From NCBI GenBank assembly GCA_963556195.1, contig OY744519.1, forward strand, positions 111,065,645 through 111,129,644: DNA of 64,000 nucleotides. Direction: 5' to 3'. Source of the DNA: Sepiola atlantica (lineage: Eukaryota; Mollusca; Cephalopoda; Sepiida; Sepiolidae). The position numbers and the translations under genes are program-made. The notes under the pieces are model-generated. The model was given only the letters and a program-made list of their open reading frames with translations. It did no database searches and was not told the origin of the DNA. Below, piece by piece: positions 33,813 through 46,815 of the stretch (the first letter of the stretch is position 1; every line of letters begins with the position of its first letter).

Positions 33813-34744
33813 TTAAAGTTCACAATGAGAAAAGAAAAATTACATTTTAAAATCAATGAAATAGTATTTATCTACATGATATTTTATAGAGTGGTGATAT
33901 GTTATGTGATATAACAGATCGGATACAATTCTTAAACTTCCAACTCACCATTCAGATCCAACATTATACTTGGTTTCCATACCCGCAAGAAACAATTGTC
34001 ATATGTAGCTTCTATGGTGATTTAGTTCTTATTTGAATTAATTCAAGGTAATTATTTCAACGCAACAGTTCAGGATACATCATATTTTAGGAAAAAAAAT
34101 CTTTCATTTTTTAAAAGGATTATTTTTCCATTTGAAAGAAACAGGTATATTATATCACTTTCTCACATGTGAAGCAACCTGAATATGTGAAATAATTCAA
34201 AAATCTTTTTTTTTATTTGCAGTATACAATTGTTTCGGCCTTCCACCAAGATATACATAATAATGTTCACAGTGTTCAAAGCATTAATTTCTTGGGGAGG
34301 CTATCCTCAGTGCTTGTAAAAAAAAGAAGCTAATCTTCTAGGCAGGAAAAAACTTATATATATACTAGACTACCAGTGACCTGTTGGACCACACCCATTA
34401 CCACTTTTTGTCCCACTTTGATTTTATTCGAAAAGTTATTCACTGTGATATAGCTGTTTAGAAATTCTTCTTGCAAAAATAAAAATAAGTCCTTTTACTT
34501 CTATACTATCCTTATGAATAAAATAGACGAAAAGAGACCCATTATTTTGCTATCTAATTTACATATGTGTTTACGGTGTGTACGAACACACTAGGTAAAC
34601 TAGCTGACGAAAGAGTCATTGTTTTTTTAAATGCTCACAGAGACCTTAACACCTATAAGATAGTGATTGAATCAGCACACAGTGAGAGAGGACGAGAGAA
34701 ATACATAGATAACCTGGTGAGAGATGAGTGACATGTTCAGTTAA

Positions 34745-36419
<1,675 letters not shown>

Positions 36420-36465
36420 CCTACAGACGCTAGCGTTTCAAGCTTATTGCTCTCATCAATGCAGG
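36420..36465 (-). ncRNA. Type I hammerhead ribozyme, near-consensus
   Basis: Read on the minus strand: stem I CCUGCA (36465-36460) pairs with UGUAGG (36425-36420). The core is UUGAUGA (36459-36453), matching CUGANGA except C3 to U. Stem II is GAGC/GCUU with loop AAUAA (36452-36440; a G-U pair sits at 10.1/11.1). GAAA follows (36439-36436), then stem III, ACGC/GCGU with a two-base loop, and C17 (36426), the expected cleavage position after GUC. Every element is in the right order and spacing. A short stem III is typical of the minimal hammerheads in Penelope-like elements and retrozymes, which can act as dimers. The C3 change would weaken the C3-G8 pair, so self-cleavage may be reduced. Confidence 0.75.
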
Positions 36466-37445
36466 AAAGTAATAATTTCAGATGGTCGGGAGGTGTGAAC
36501 GTGGTTCACAGAGTCAGCCTAGTATCTGCAAGCAGTCGCCATATCCACTCGGCCAACAGAAACTGTCACGTATTTAAGGGAAATTAAGATCTATATGTAC
36601 CTAGAAGCGGGCACAAATATAAGACTAGTCGAGAGTGTTCTACGAACGTATTAGTTCAATAATTATAACTTTAGTTATATCACAAAGAGATTATATAACA
36701 CCGATCTTTTTATATAAAAATAACATTACAAATTTCCAGTACACAAAAATACTGCAGGTAAAATTGAGCTCAATAGTTAACAGTTAAAGTTAAACAGATC
36801 TCATATATTATAATTCAGTAGAATACAAAATTTATGACAAAATCAATATTTTGTCATCATGCTTCGAAAAATTCAACACCAACAATATTTATCCTTGCAT
36901 ACATATGTTTCAGAAATTTCAATTTATTATCACTTTCACAGCAGTGTAGAAAATTGACAATTATATGAATCTTATAATCAGAACATAAATTCTCTATCAA
37001 TTCGATACACACAATATTCAATGAAATTATTGAATAATTACAAACACTAAAACAAAATAGAATCCAGAAATCATTTTTTTTTTGCATTATGACAGGCTTA
37101 ATAAGTGGAATCAATAAATATATTTAAGGATGGATTCAATTTTTTAAGGGGGGCAAGGCAAGCTTTAAAAACGTTTTATAATAGATCTTACTCCAATAAA
37201 ACGAAATAAATTATAAAACGTTTGCTTTAGGAAAAAAAAGGGATAAATAAGTAAAATTAAGACAACAATTTTTATGTTAATGGTTCTGGGTTTTTTTAGG
37301 GGGTATTTGATGGGAGAAAAATTTCACTGAAGAAGTCTTTTGAAAACATCTTAAATTTATTATCAAGAAAAAATGTGTTTTGAAAATTGGCAGAAACAAT
37401 TCTATGAATAAAAAGGTTTTTTAAAACAAATTCAGAACATTTATC

Positions 37446-37449
<4 letters not shown>
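36466..37449. other. No recognisable gene
   Basis: AT-rich. A short snap-back, TTTTATAATAGATC (37173) with AAATTATAAAACG (37209), is seen. The minus-strand open frame at 36857-37114 has no recognisable domain. Confidence 0.4.

Positions 37450-37504
<55 letters not shown>
37450..37504. repeat. (AT)n microsatellite
   Basis: About 27 AT units. Confidence 0.95.
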
Positions 37505-37506
<2 letters not shown>

Positions 37507-38034
37507 CAAATACCGACCAAATGGGTCACGAGTGGACAATTATATACTCTATGTGTGACGTCTCTATCTTTCAATGTCTGTCCAGGGATGCAATTTAAAA
37601 CAAAGCCCTATACCCAGATCAAAGATAACTTTTCTCCGGTGAAATTTTATGAGGAATCAAATGGTGGTATTTATTTGAAATTAGGAGGGGAGTACAATAA
37701 TATGGTGGGGTCTTTATTAGTGCTGAACATAATCAGCAAAGATGCAATTTTACTCTATTTTATCTTATTTATAATTTAAAATAAAAGTTATATAAATTAG
37801 ACAATAAGAATAAAAATGATTATATGGGGTTCAGGACTAGGAGAAGGTGTCCACAGGGGTACTCATTCATTTCAAGGCAACACCGGAAGTTCCTGCTGGT
37901 ATATATTATGTTTAAGTTTAGACATGTTGAAAATTTAAGATTTTGAAATAATTTTAACAGAAAAATTGATTGTTGTGTGATCATCATCGTCCCAATGGCT
38001 TTAGCAGTGTTTGAGTAGGCATTTTTTTTTTACC

Positions 38035-38225
38035 AATGAAGCACCGCATATCAAGGTCAAAAGCCACTTGAGGATAAGGGTTAATGAGATGGAATGATTG
38101 TCAATTTAATGATGAAGAACCTTATGAGAGGATTGAGAATTATTGCTGGGATGGACCAAGTTCGAATATTGGATTTGAAGGCGACCATATTGTAATCTGC
38201 AGGGAAGCGATCTTGGATTTTATCC
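38035..38225 (-). mobile_element. Jockey/CR1-like LINE 3' tail
   Basis: Plus strand CACCGCATATCAAGGTCAAA, GCCACTTGAGGATAAGGGTT and AATGAGATGG align with 14125-14200 and 22147-22200. Coding residues are no longer readable. Confidence 0.6.
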
Positions 38226-39220
38226 TTCATAATGGCTGGACTGCATAGATGAACTGATCACAACAAATGATGTAGAATATTTATAATATTAATTTATTAA
38301 CAGAACAATCAGCATAATCGTCGTCCAAGTTCGTTGTGTTAAAGTTCCTTGAATTTTACAGTTTCCCCCCTTCTCCAGGTGACCATGTGTAAAGAACATT
38401 CCACATCACCCCCTGTCTACTAGCATTGTATCTCAATAACTGACTTGACTATTTCAAAAGTACTCTCTCCCTCTTTGCCCTCTCTCTATCTCTACCACAT
38501 GTGACCTCACTCGACCAATCATAGTCTTGTATCCCTCAGTCTTAATTATCTGACAATCATAGCAATTGGGATTGATTAATATGATTGATTGTCTGCAGGT
38601 TTATGAGAATATGCCTAAAACTCGTCTTCTGGTTGTTAAAAATAATTATATTCTGATTACGGTTTTTTTAACAGAATTGGCGTGTCCAATGATTATAGAA
38701 CTCGAAATAACAATGCAAATGCAAACTATATTAATAATAGTCGAACATTTTGAATGACGCGAGAAAAGCATAATTGTTTTAAGCAATTAGCATTGCAACA
38801 TCATGGAAAGCCTAAAGGAGACGACTGAGAATAGTTTTAAGGTTTTAAAATATTTATTTTGTTTGATTAAAGTTATTTCAGTCATTATTTCCATTCGCTC
38901 AGATATCTGTCTAATTTACTTCATTTATATGGTGGCCTTCTTCTGCATCAAAAGGCAATGAAAGGGTGTCTGCATGATGAAGCGTTTATAGTGAAGTAAA
39001 TGTTGCGCAATCCCAAACCACATTTCTCCTAGTACTGTATTGCTTAAGTCCAATCACAAGGAAAAATTGAAGAAACGCTGGGATAAGCAGAGAAGACTAT
39101 ATTATTTCAGAGTGTTCCTTTTCCTTGACTAGTTGTCCTGCATAGGTTAAGTGTCTAGTCTACCCTACTATTTCATTTATAAATAGAAAGGATAAGAAAG
39201 GGATACATACTTTTCCTAAA
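38226..39220. other. No recognisable gene
   Basis: No credible coding frame; the frame at 38566-38757 has no recognisable domain. Confidence 0.4.
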
Positions 39221-39224
39221 GAAA

Positions 39225-39225
39225 T

Positions 39226-39262
<37 letters not shown>

Positions 39263-39437
39263 CTGTGTGTGTATGTGTGTATATATTTATATATATATTT
39301 GGTATACAACTGAGGGTCAGTTTAGCCTCGTCAGGTCACTATCTTAGTATGGATGCAAAAATGAAAACCTGCTAGAACTGAAACATGTCTGCAAATGTGT
39401 AGTCAAAATCTTTATATAAATAAAAAGTCTTATACAA

Positions 39438-39469
<32 letters not shown>

Positions 39470-39474
39470 CATTA

Positions 39475-39515
<41 letters not shown>
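39225..39515. repeat. Cluster of (AT)n/(GT)n tracts
   Basis: (AT)n then (GT)n at 39225-39280 and further (AT)n at 39448-39468 and 39478-39516. Between them lies GCCTCGTCAGG (39327), whose reverse complement begins CCTGACGAGGC, and CTGAAACATGTC (39378) on the plus strand; these look like scattered pieces of the hammerhead-type motif. Confidence 0.7.
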
Positions 39516-39525
<10 letters not shown>

Positions 39526-39649
39526 GGTGTAAGTTTTTAGTTTAGAAGAAATGACAAGAGTGCTCAATTACATATGTAAGAGCATATATTTTTTAAATTT
39601 CAAACAACACAATCAAACTAATACATAGTGTTCTTTATATATATATATA

Positions 39650-40235
39650 GTGGCTTCAATGCATGTTCCTTTCAATAGTAGAACACTTTGACGATGGCTG
39701 CCTTTGAATAGGATTAATCTCTCGCTGAGTTACCGGTTTGTTGATAACGGTCGTGTGGGCTAAGACGTTAGAATTTGAGTTTGAAACATGATTCGTGTTC
39801 TTGGGTTCGAGTCCTGCAACCGGTATTAATAATTTTCTCTACACTTACGATTTCCCTAAGGATTAAATGTATACGTATGTCGATAAAAACAAATATTTAT
39901 AATTATTTGTCGCCCTCAAAATCTAGGTTGGGCTCTGTAGTGAGTAGTATTAACACAGCCATTATCCTGGCTTCAATGCATGTTCTTTTCAGTAGTAAAA
40001 CACTTTGACGACGGCTGCCTTTGAATAGGATTAATCTCTCGCTGAGTTATCGGTTTGTTGATAACGGTCGTGTGGGCTAAGACGTCAGAATTTGAGTTTG
40101 AAACATGACTCGTGTTCCGGGGTTCAAGTCCGGCGATCGGTATGAATAATCTTCTCTACACTGACGATTCCAGTAAGGATGAAATGTATACATATGTAGA
40201 TAAAAACAAATATTTATAATCATATATATATATAC
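39650..40235 (+). mobile_element. tRNA-SINE composite duplicated in tandem
   Basis: Two direct copies about 318 bp apart: GGCTTCAATGCATGTTC at 39651 and 39969, GATAACGGTCGTGTGGGCTA at 39743 and 40061, B boxes GGGTTCGAGTCC (39803) and GGGTTCAAGTCC (40121), and the shared body ending GTATGTCGATAAAAACAAAT / ATATGTAGATAAAAACAAAT. The first copy lacks its upstream part, which appears between the copies (39908-39968), so the array is a tandem of one composite unit rather than two independent insertions. Confidence 0.8.
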
Positions 40236-40242
40236 ATATATA

Positions 40243-40420
40243 TATATTATACTAAATATGAGTTAATCAACATTTGTTTCCCTAAAGATTTTTTCCTATA
40301 TATTTTAATCACATAAAGTAAATGCTAGTATATTCCTCAGTTTTGGGATTGAGTTTTGTTTGAAAAAAAAAACTTCTATTTCAATTGTTCTAATTAACTG
40401 TAACTTGCAATTAACTCAAC
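40243..40420 (-). repeat. Dispersed repeat beside (AT)n, copy 2
   Basis: Reverse complement of 34745-34907 (GTTAATCAACATTTGTTTCC, AAAGATTTTTTCCTATATAT). It abuts (AT)n at 40222-40242. Confidence 0.75.
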
Positions 40421-40794
40421 AAGCGATCCATATCTTACTAACTTTTTATATATCTCTTTCACTAATTGCCAATGAGCAATAACTTAAAATTTGAAAGTTT
40501 GGGAAGATATTTTTATAAAACATTTTTATGTATATAGAAACATTTATATTTGGGTAATTATCCAACTAAAAAATGCTTATTAAATTTCTCCTACATTAAT
40601 GGAAATACTTAGTTTTAAATTAAAGAAATAACACTTGCATGATCCACTCCTCAAGAAATGAGGCTGCTTACACACACACACATTATATATATAGTCTAAT
40701 TCACTTATTTGAACATGAAAAAAAAATTACTGCAGATCCCCAAAATACAGAAGACATTTTCAAGACCTACCCCTTTGTCTACTGTCTGGCGTAC

Positions 40795-40842
40795 CCGCCC
40801 CCCCCCCCACCACCACCACCACCACACGCACGCACACACACT
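40795..40842. repeat. Poly-C, (CCA)n and (CACG)n tract
   Basis: C-run followed by CCA units and CACGCACACACAC. Overlapping proline/glycine-rich frames are artefacts. Confidence 0.9.
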
Positions 40843-41319
40843 CTTCCATACAAATTCTTAAATCTTTCACTCTGACAAATTACCCAACGCATTTTTACCA
40901 GTCTAATGAAACATGATCCTTCATGCCCCAAACCCAGCTTCCTTTTATCTCCCCCAACCCTCAATGTACTGACTTTCCCAGTCAAATACCCTTAGCTTCA
41001 TACATAAAATTCCCAAGGAAATGTCTCTTTTCTCTTATCATATCACATAGAAGTTGTTCTACAGCAACTTGTTTTCTGTACAAGAAATACAGTTTGTAGG
41101 TGGCAAAGAAGCAAAGAGCACAGCTTTATAATAATAAAAATCTTTCTTTATTGCAAAAGTATGCTCTCTCTGATCACATATTTTTGCTAATATATATGAC
41201 GAACAAACATATACTACACTGCCACCCTCCCAAGGAAGAGATAATGCGTGAGAGGATGGTATCATGGCCACACAACCAACAGATACTATACTACCTTTGC
41301 CTTACACAGTAAAGGAAGA

Positions 41320-41985
41320 GGTATTATTAATAGAAGTAATAGTATAGTTTCGGTTTCAGACAAGTAGATAACAAATTCCATTAGTAATAGAAGTAATAGT
41401 ATAGTTTCGCCTCCAAACAGACAAATACCAAACCTCCATTAGTAATAGAAGTAATAGTACAACTTCAGACAGGCAGATACCAAATCTCCATTAGTAATAG
41501 AAGTTACGTTTCGTAACGTCTTGGCCTTTTGGTCAAAATCAAAGTGTAGTATCTGTTCCGATGGATGCTGCACCCCATGGACTGGTATTGTCTTGCCCTT
41601 CGGGGCTTGATTTCCGCCGGTCTGTGGGTTTGTCCTGTGCAGTTCTAGGAGGTCCACCCTCCCAGGCTTTGCCTCCCCTCTTTGGGGAGGAGTAAGTTTA
41701 TTGCTCACTGCCTGAGGCGCCCCTACCGGGGAATGCACCGGAGCTGCCCATGCATTTTTTGTAGGCCAGAGTGCTCATCTTCTCGGGCGATGGCTTTTCA
41801 AATCCCACTTTCCCAACCTTGTGTCACATCTTACCTTGTGGGAGGAAGATAAATAAAATAGTAATAGAAGTAATAGTATAGTTTCTACTTCAAACAGACA
41901 GATATAACATTTTCATTAGTAATAGAAGTAATAGTATAGTTCCGGCTTCAGGTAGACAGATACCAAATCTCCATTAATAATAGAT
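41320..41985. repeat. ~55-bp minisatellite interrupted by a SINE
   Basis: Units begin ATTAGTAATAGAAGTAATAG and end with AGACAGATACCAAATCTCC-like sequence: three before the SINE (from about 41327, 41390 and 41440) and two after (from about 41861 and 41917). Units differ by substitutions, so the array is old relative to the insertion. Confidence 0.85.
41505..41858 (+). mobile_element. U2-snRNA-derived SINE, subfamily A, full length
   Basis: Flanked by TAGTAATAGAAGT on both sides (41492-41504, 41859-41871), although the host minisatellite also contains this word. The head (41518-41558) reads CTTGGCCTTTTGGTCAAAAT, then CAAAGTGTAGTATCTGTTC. Apart from an inserted A and a TC for CT this is the first 40 or so bases of U2 snRNA. 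The GC-rich body (GCTTTGCCTCCCCTCTTTGG) is shared with 5428-5734, and the 3' end is ACCTTGTGGGAGGAAGATAA. SINEs with snRNA heads are called SINEU. Confidence 0.88.
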
Positions 41986-42982
41986 ATGTAAGTGCATTTA
42001 TAACCTGGCAGTTACTGTCTTCTTTTGTGTTTTTATACATATAAAGTAAAGTACTTTTGTATATTATTAACGATGTGGTCAGCAGATGTCTTCAAATTAA
42101 GGTCGGATAAAGAGAGCAAGTGAAAGGAATAGCGTCACAGGTTGGTGTATACAGGTGTAAGCTGGTTCGTAAATCCCCAGAGAGTTAGGCTCTTTCCATT
42201 GTGTGTCTCAATTCCCTATTTTATGGACAGGGCACCTCCATGCCTATCATGATCTGGAATTTCATCTTCTAATGTATAACTCACCTATAATGTCGGCTGT
42301 TTGCTCCTCAACTCACCAGAGTAACATTTTTTTTACTTCCTCTTAAACATTCCACATCATGAGTCGCTTCGACTGGCACAAGGCCATTTTCTATTGAATT
42401 TACAACAAATCTTTCATAAGTCTTAATCTATTTAAATGTATTCATTTGATGATTTGTAAAATCCAAGATACTATTGTAATGTTGGTGAAATATATACAAT
42501 AAATTCAGATAGCATCATTATATTGAAAACAGCTGATAATTTCACTCTTTGGATAAAGATCAACCTTTTACCATCAAATTGTGTTATGCTGATCTACCCT
42601 ATTGTATCACTACATGAACTCTTCCTGACATTATGAATAGTTGTGGTAACACAGAGAGAGAAAGAGAGAGAGAGAGAGAGTCGCTATGACCAATTCAGAA
42701 ACAGTCTCTGGCAAGACATTACTTCTCTACTTTCTGTAAATACATACTCTTGTTAACTCTACCTCCTTGTTGTCTTATTTCTTTTCGGCCCTTTAAGGCT
42801 GCAGAAATTAGCGATGTACTTGTACCTAAAGGTTTATTAAGGAGAAATTAGTAACAATTTTAATTAAATTCTAATGAATAAAATAAATATAACATCACAA
42901 ACTGCAGCATAATTATTAAGTAGAAAATATTTAAGGAAATCTTTAGAAATCAAAGAATTCATGAAACACATATGTTGATCTA
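41986..42982. other. No gene; (GA)n at 42655-42680
   Basis: No credible coding frame. Short (GA)n tract only. Confidence 0.45.
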
Positions 42983-43250
42983 TCATCATCATCATCATCA
43001 TCTGCTTTACATGCTGGCATGTGTGTCTAACACATGCCAGCATGTAAAGCAGAAATGGACTTCCAAACTAACCTATCTCTGCCAAGTCTTTTTTTTATTT
43101 CTGTTTCTCTCAAATCCATCCATATCACTTCTTCCCATGTTTACCATGGCCTTCTACTACCAATTGAACCCTGCTCCCTCAACTGTTCCACATCTACGAA
43201 TCCAAGCACTTTCATCCATTTTTTCAATGTGACGCAAGCTAAACTAAGTA
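42983..43250 (-). mobile_element. RTE-type LINE 3' end with terminal foldback
   Basis: (ATC)n at 42983-43000, then TCTGCTTTACATGCTGGCAT, GTGT and a perfect inverted copy, then the RTE 3' region (CTTCCAAACTAACCTATCTC, ATCACTTCTTCCCATGTTTA). It aligns with 11730-11900 and 330-500. The other copies have a single GTTTTACATACTGGCATGTG-like block where this one has two in inverted orientation. Confidence 0.75.
43001..43053. repeat. Perfect 24-bp hairpin
   Basis: 43001-43024 is the exact reverse complement of 43030-43053, with loop GTCTA. It arises at the RTE 3' terminus. By length it looks like a small-RNA hairpin, but no mature product can be claimed. Confidence 0.9.
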
Positions 43251-44394
43251 CAAATAATATTCAACAGAATCACACTAGCTTAGTTTTAAATTAATTAAGC
43301 CAATTTAATTAGTAATTAAAAAGGTAAGCATTTCATACTTATATATTAAGTATATACTAGCTGAACCCCGTGGAAATTCCACTATGCTTTCTACATCAAT
43401 CTATATATTTTTTTGTTAAAATGATATTCCTTTTGAAATAATAAATGTGTCAGGGTCAATACTATAAAGAAGAAAAAAATCTTTCTGCTTCCTTAAAGAT
43501 AATTATCATTATCAGCTGAATATTCTTGAAATAAATAAAACTTCATTATTTATGTATTTAAAATTGCAGCAGTTGCATTCTTCTTAAAACAATACATATT
43601 CTCTGTCTTCTTACCGTAAAAATAATTGTCAGCTAAATATTCTTCAAAACAAATGTTACTTTTTAAAATGTATTTATTTACAATTGTACTGTTTTAATCA
43701 ACGGGACGACATAATTTGATTTTGGAACAATTTATTTTAAAATGGATGAAGTCTGAATTTTTATTTAGCGACATCAGATTAATCATCAATCACCATCTAT
43801 GCTGATCGGACGATCTCAATTTTAAAAAAAAAATATATGTGAAAGGTGATAACGTACGTATGGAGATGAAATGTCTTAGATAATATAATAGAAAATCACT
43901 TCTATTATGAGAAAATAATCTGCTATTTTATTTTGTCTAATGGCGGCATTAAACAAAGGTGGGTTCATTGCAGTTTTCCCTTCAGATGAATAGAAATAAA
44001 ACCTTTGATTTCAAGGTTGTAGAGAGAAAGATAAAAAAGATAGAAAACATTTGATAATTTGTAACCTTCAAGTTTAACAAGAAAATATGGCTGGAAAATG
44101 CTAAGCCATTTTCTGAACTGATTAAACAGAAAACTAAGTGCATGAAATAAACAATAAACAATAATGGTGGTGGAGATATTAGGCGTTTACTTGTAGAGAA
44201 GCTTCTTTAGACTTCAACTGAATAAATGATGGGGATGAAAGGGAAAAATGGAAGTGAAGTTGGGAATAAGAAGATAGGATTTTCAAAAACTGAAGCCAAA
44301 AAATGTGTACGCAAACACACGCATACGCATAGATATAATAAGACGGGTAAAATGAACCCCCCCCCGAACAGTACAATTTTGCACCACTTTTATG
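43251..44394. other. No recognisable gene
   Basis: AT-rich, no credible coding frame or matched repeat. Confidence 0.4.
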
Positions 44395-44930
44395 GCCCCT
44401 TAAACTATAATGTTACTAAACCTTATATCTAGAATCCTTATTCTAATTCTGATCAAAATCCATTGCAAAATTTTTATTCTAGAAAATCTCTCAAATTTAA
44501 GGCTTAAAGCTTCAGAGGTTTTCAAAAGAAATTCAGGGAATCTTGCTTGATTGGTATCTAATGTAATGAGTATGGATCAAATTCAATGCAAATCTGAAAT
44601 ATTTCAATTTTCAAATGTATGGTTGTGCCCATATTATGCCCCTTAAAAAGCCTTTAAAATGCTCTAATTAATACTAACATTTGGGAAATATTTATTAATT
44701 GATGTTAAAATTTCACAAAAATCGGTGGTATCTGAATATTCACAAAAGGCTTCAATTCTCCTTTGACTACATTTGCATGAAATTAAATTAAGCAAAATAT
44801 AACTCATATTTTGATCCATTACACCTGGCAGCTGTGTTCCAAAATCCATAATGATCGGTTAATTATTTTAAGAGTTAATCTTGTACATATAAATATATAA
44901 ACATACCAAACTTTATAAAGAGAGATGTGT
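44395..44930 (+). repeat. Dispersed ~480-bp repeat, copy 1
   Basis: Colinear with 61895-62365 and inverted with respect to 51045-51500. Shared blocks: TCTAGAATCCTTATTCTAAT, GATCAAAATCCATT, TTCAGGGAATCTTGCTTGAT, GGATCAAATTCAATGCAAAT, CTGAAATATTT, GCAGCTGTGTTCCAAAATCC, ATAATGATCGGTTAATTA. No coding potential, class unknown. Confidence 0.85.
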
Positions 44931-45059
44931 ATGGGGAAGGTGATGTTTATGTGTTCATATATATGTGTTTGTTTGTGTGTGAACTGTGCTTATCACGTGT
45001 GCAACATTTGTTATCGGTCTCTCCCTTAGGTTTGCAGGCATTATCCCATTTTCAACACT

Positions 45060-45090
45060 CTGACGAAGATCACAGTATGTGATCAAACAA
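45060..45090 (+). ncRNA. Hammerhead-like hairpin with 6-bp stem
   Basis: CTGACGA (45060-45066), extra A, GATCAC (45068-45073), loop, GTGATC (45079-45084), then AAAC. The seventh position differs from the other copies (C, not A), as the hammerhead consensus allows, but G12 is missing. Confidence 0.35.
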
Positions 45091-45512
45091 TGCGTTCTAT
45101 AAAAAAGCCATTACATGTTCCTACACTTCATGTCACAAAATCATAATAAAAGATATCTAAAAAATAATTTTATTTTTTCATTCAATTATATATTGACATT
45201 GATGCAGTTTATTGATGCGTTGTTGATTGCTTCGAGTATCCTAAGTTTTTCAGTAGTGCATAGTAGACATATCTTGAATATGGAGTTGTAGGATTTTTAT
45301 TGTTAGATAATTCTTTATTTGATTGTGTGTGGAGTGTTTGAATCTTTTAGATTCGGCGGTCAATGAAGTGACACTTCGTCTGTGTGAATGCCTAAAAGTG
45401 CTGAAGACTTTGTCTGGAGTATTGTAATGTAGAACTTTTCCTAATTCCTGGATAACAGGATAGTCAAACTTAGGTATCACCAGTGATAAAATATAGTAGT
45501 TAAAAAAAATAA

Positions 45513-45513
<1 letters not shown>

Positions 45514-45554
<41 letters not shown>
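45514..45554. repeat. (AAT)n microsatellite
   Basis: About 13 AAT units directly upstream of the LINE fragment. A second run at 45927-45970 follows it as the 3' tail. Confidence 0.9.
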
Positions 45555-45555
45555 C

Positions 45556-45856
45556 TTTCTAAACAAACACAAGAGAACTTGCTTAATCATTGATATAGCC
45601 TGCCCCTTCGATACCAGAGTGCAGGAGAAAGAACACGAAAAAAAAAAAATATCGAGACCTAAAATGGCAATTAGTTAGACTATGGAAATGTAAAGAAGTC
45701 AAGGTGATTCCCATTGTAACTGGAACACTTGGAACCATAACGAAAAGCCACCATAAATGGCTTAAACAGATTGATAAGACAATTTCTTTTCTAATTCTGC
45801 AAAAGGCTTGCCTGTTAGGAACAGCAAAAGTGTTAAGGTACAGCTTGAATGTCTAA
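45556..45856 (+). pseudogene. Restriction-like-endonuclease LINE, C-terminus (second subfamily)
   Basis: Reads LIIDIACPFDTRVQEKEHEK, then after a shift in a poly-A run WQLVRLWKCKEVKVIPIVTG, TLGTI and RYSLNV, ending at TAA 45854-45856. It corresponds to residues from D126 on of the 10409-11056 copy (IVDFAVP, KY, ELARELK, IPIIVGALGTI), but is quite diverged, so a different subfamily. The first R-PD motif and zinc knuckle are lost. The (AAT)n tail is conserved. Confidence 0.8.
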
Positions 45857-45979
45857 ACTCAAGGAAATCGACTTGATATTCAAAAAGAAATATCCAACTA
45901 AAAACATGCAAAAGTTGAGACTATTATAAAATAATAACAATAATAATAATAATAATAATGATAATAATAAATACATATA

Positions 45980-46604
45980 TGTGTGTGTGTGTATGTATAT
46001 TATATACACTTCACCATCTCACTATGGGCCACAAAAAACAATGCACAACCGATTATCACATGATGATTGAAAGAAAAGCATTAAGCTTCCTGTAGCGAGA
46101 TAGTGATGTATATAATATACATAGTTATATATATACAGTACTCCAAAATATAAAAACACAGAATATATATACATACATATATTTTCACAGTATATATGTA
46201 TGTGTGTGTGTGGCAGGTTATATATATGTGTGATAAATATTAGGTGCAAGGAAGAAAATAGCTGGCCAATTAAGTTTATTTCTCCCCATGAAACATTCAG
46301 ACCTGCTTCATACCACTTTAATACTTTCTCAAATGTAAGCAAGAAGGATTTTGTATACAAAACTTATCAATGTTTCCCAAAAGATATACATATATTTTCT
46401 TTTATTTCCATTTGTATATTGAACAGAATTTAATGCAAAAATTCCCAGTAGTTTCTCATTGTAACTAATAAAAACAAAGATGTTGGCTGCTAATATTGAA
46501 CAAATGGAGTAATAAGTTGATGCTTTTTACTCTTTGCTCCTATGTTAGTTAGTCACTTTAGTTGGGTGCAAATTGATAATAATGTGTGAGTCCTTATTTA
46601 CTTG
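45980..46604. other. No recognisable gene
   Basis: AT-rich with scattered TATATA blocks; frames at 46022-46360 and 46200-46433 have no recognisable domain. Confidence 0.4.
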
Positions 46605-46815
46605 CCTCCACTTGGGGGCAGAGTTAGACACAATGTCGGTTTTTAATGCCGTGAAAATCTAGCTCCTCCAAAAAACGACACTCTAGATTGGGACAAAAAT
46701 TTAACTTGCCTCAGTCTAGAAGGATTTCTTTTTCACTGACACAGGACAGAAAAAATGAAGTGTAGTAGCAGAACAGGTACTACACTTTGCTCCTAGCCAA
46801 AGTGCCAAGGAAAGT
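46605..46815 (-). mobile_element. U2-snRNA-derived SINE, subfamily B, copy 2
   Basis: The minus-strand head (46812 down to 46771) reads CCTTGGCACTTTGGCTAGGA, GCAAAGTGTAGTACCTGTTC, following the U2 5' end. The body matches 9140-9277: CCTTCTAGACTGAGGCAA, AGAGTGTCGTTTTTTGGAGG, GGCATTAAAAACCGACATTG, TGTCTAACTCTG. Confidence 0.85.

Noticed and set aside
41518..41560. U2 snRNA gene
   Set aside because: Only the first ~40 bases are U2-like; the Sm site and the rest of U2 are replaced by the SINE body.
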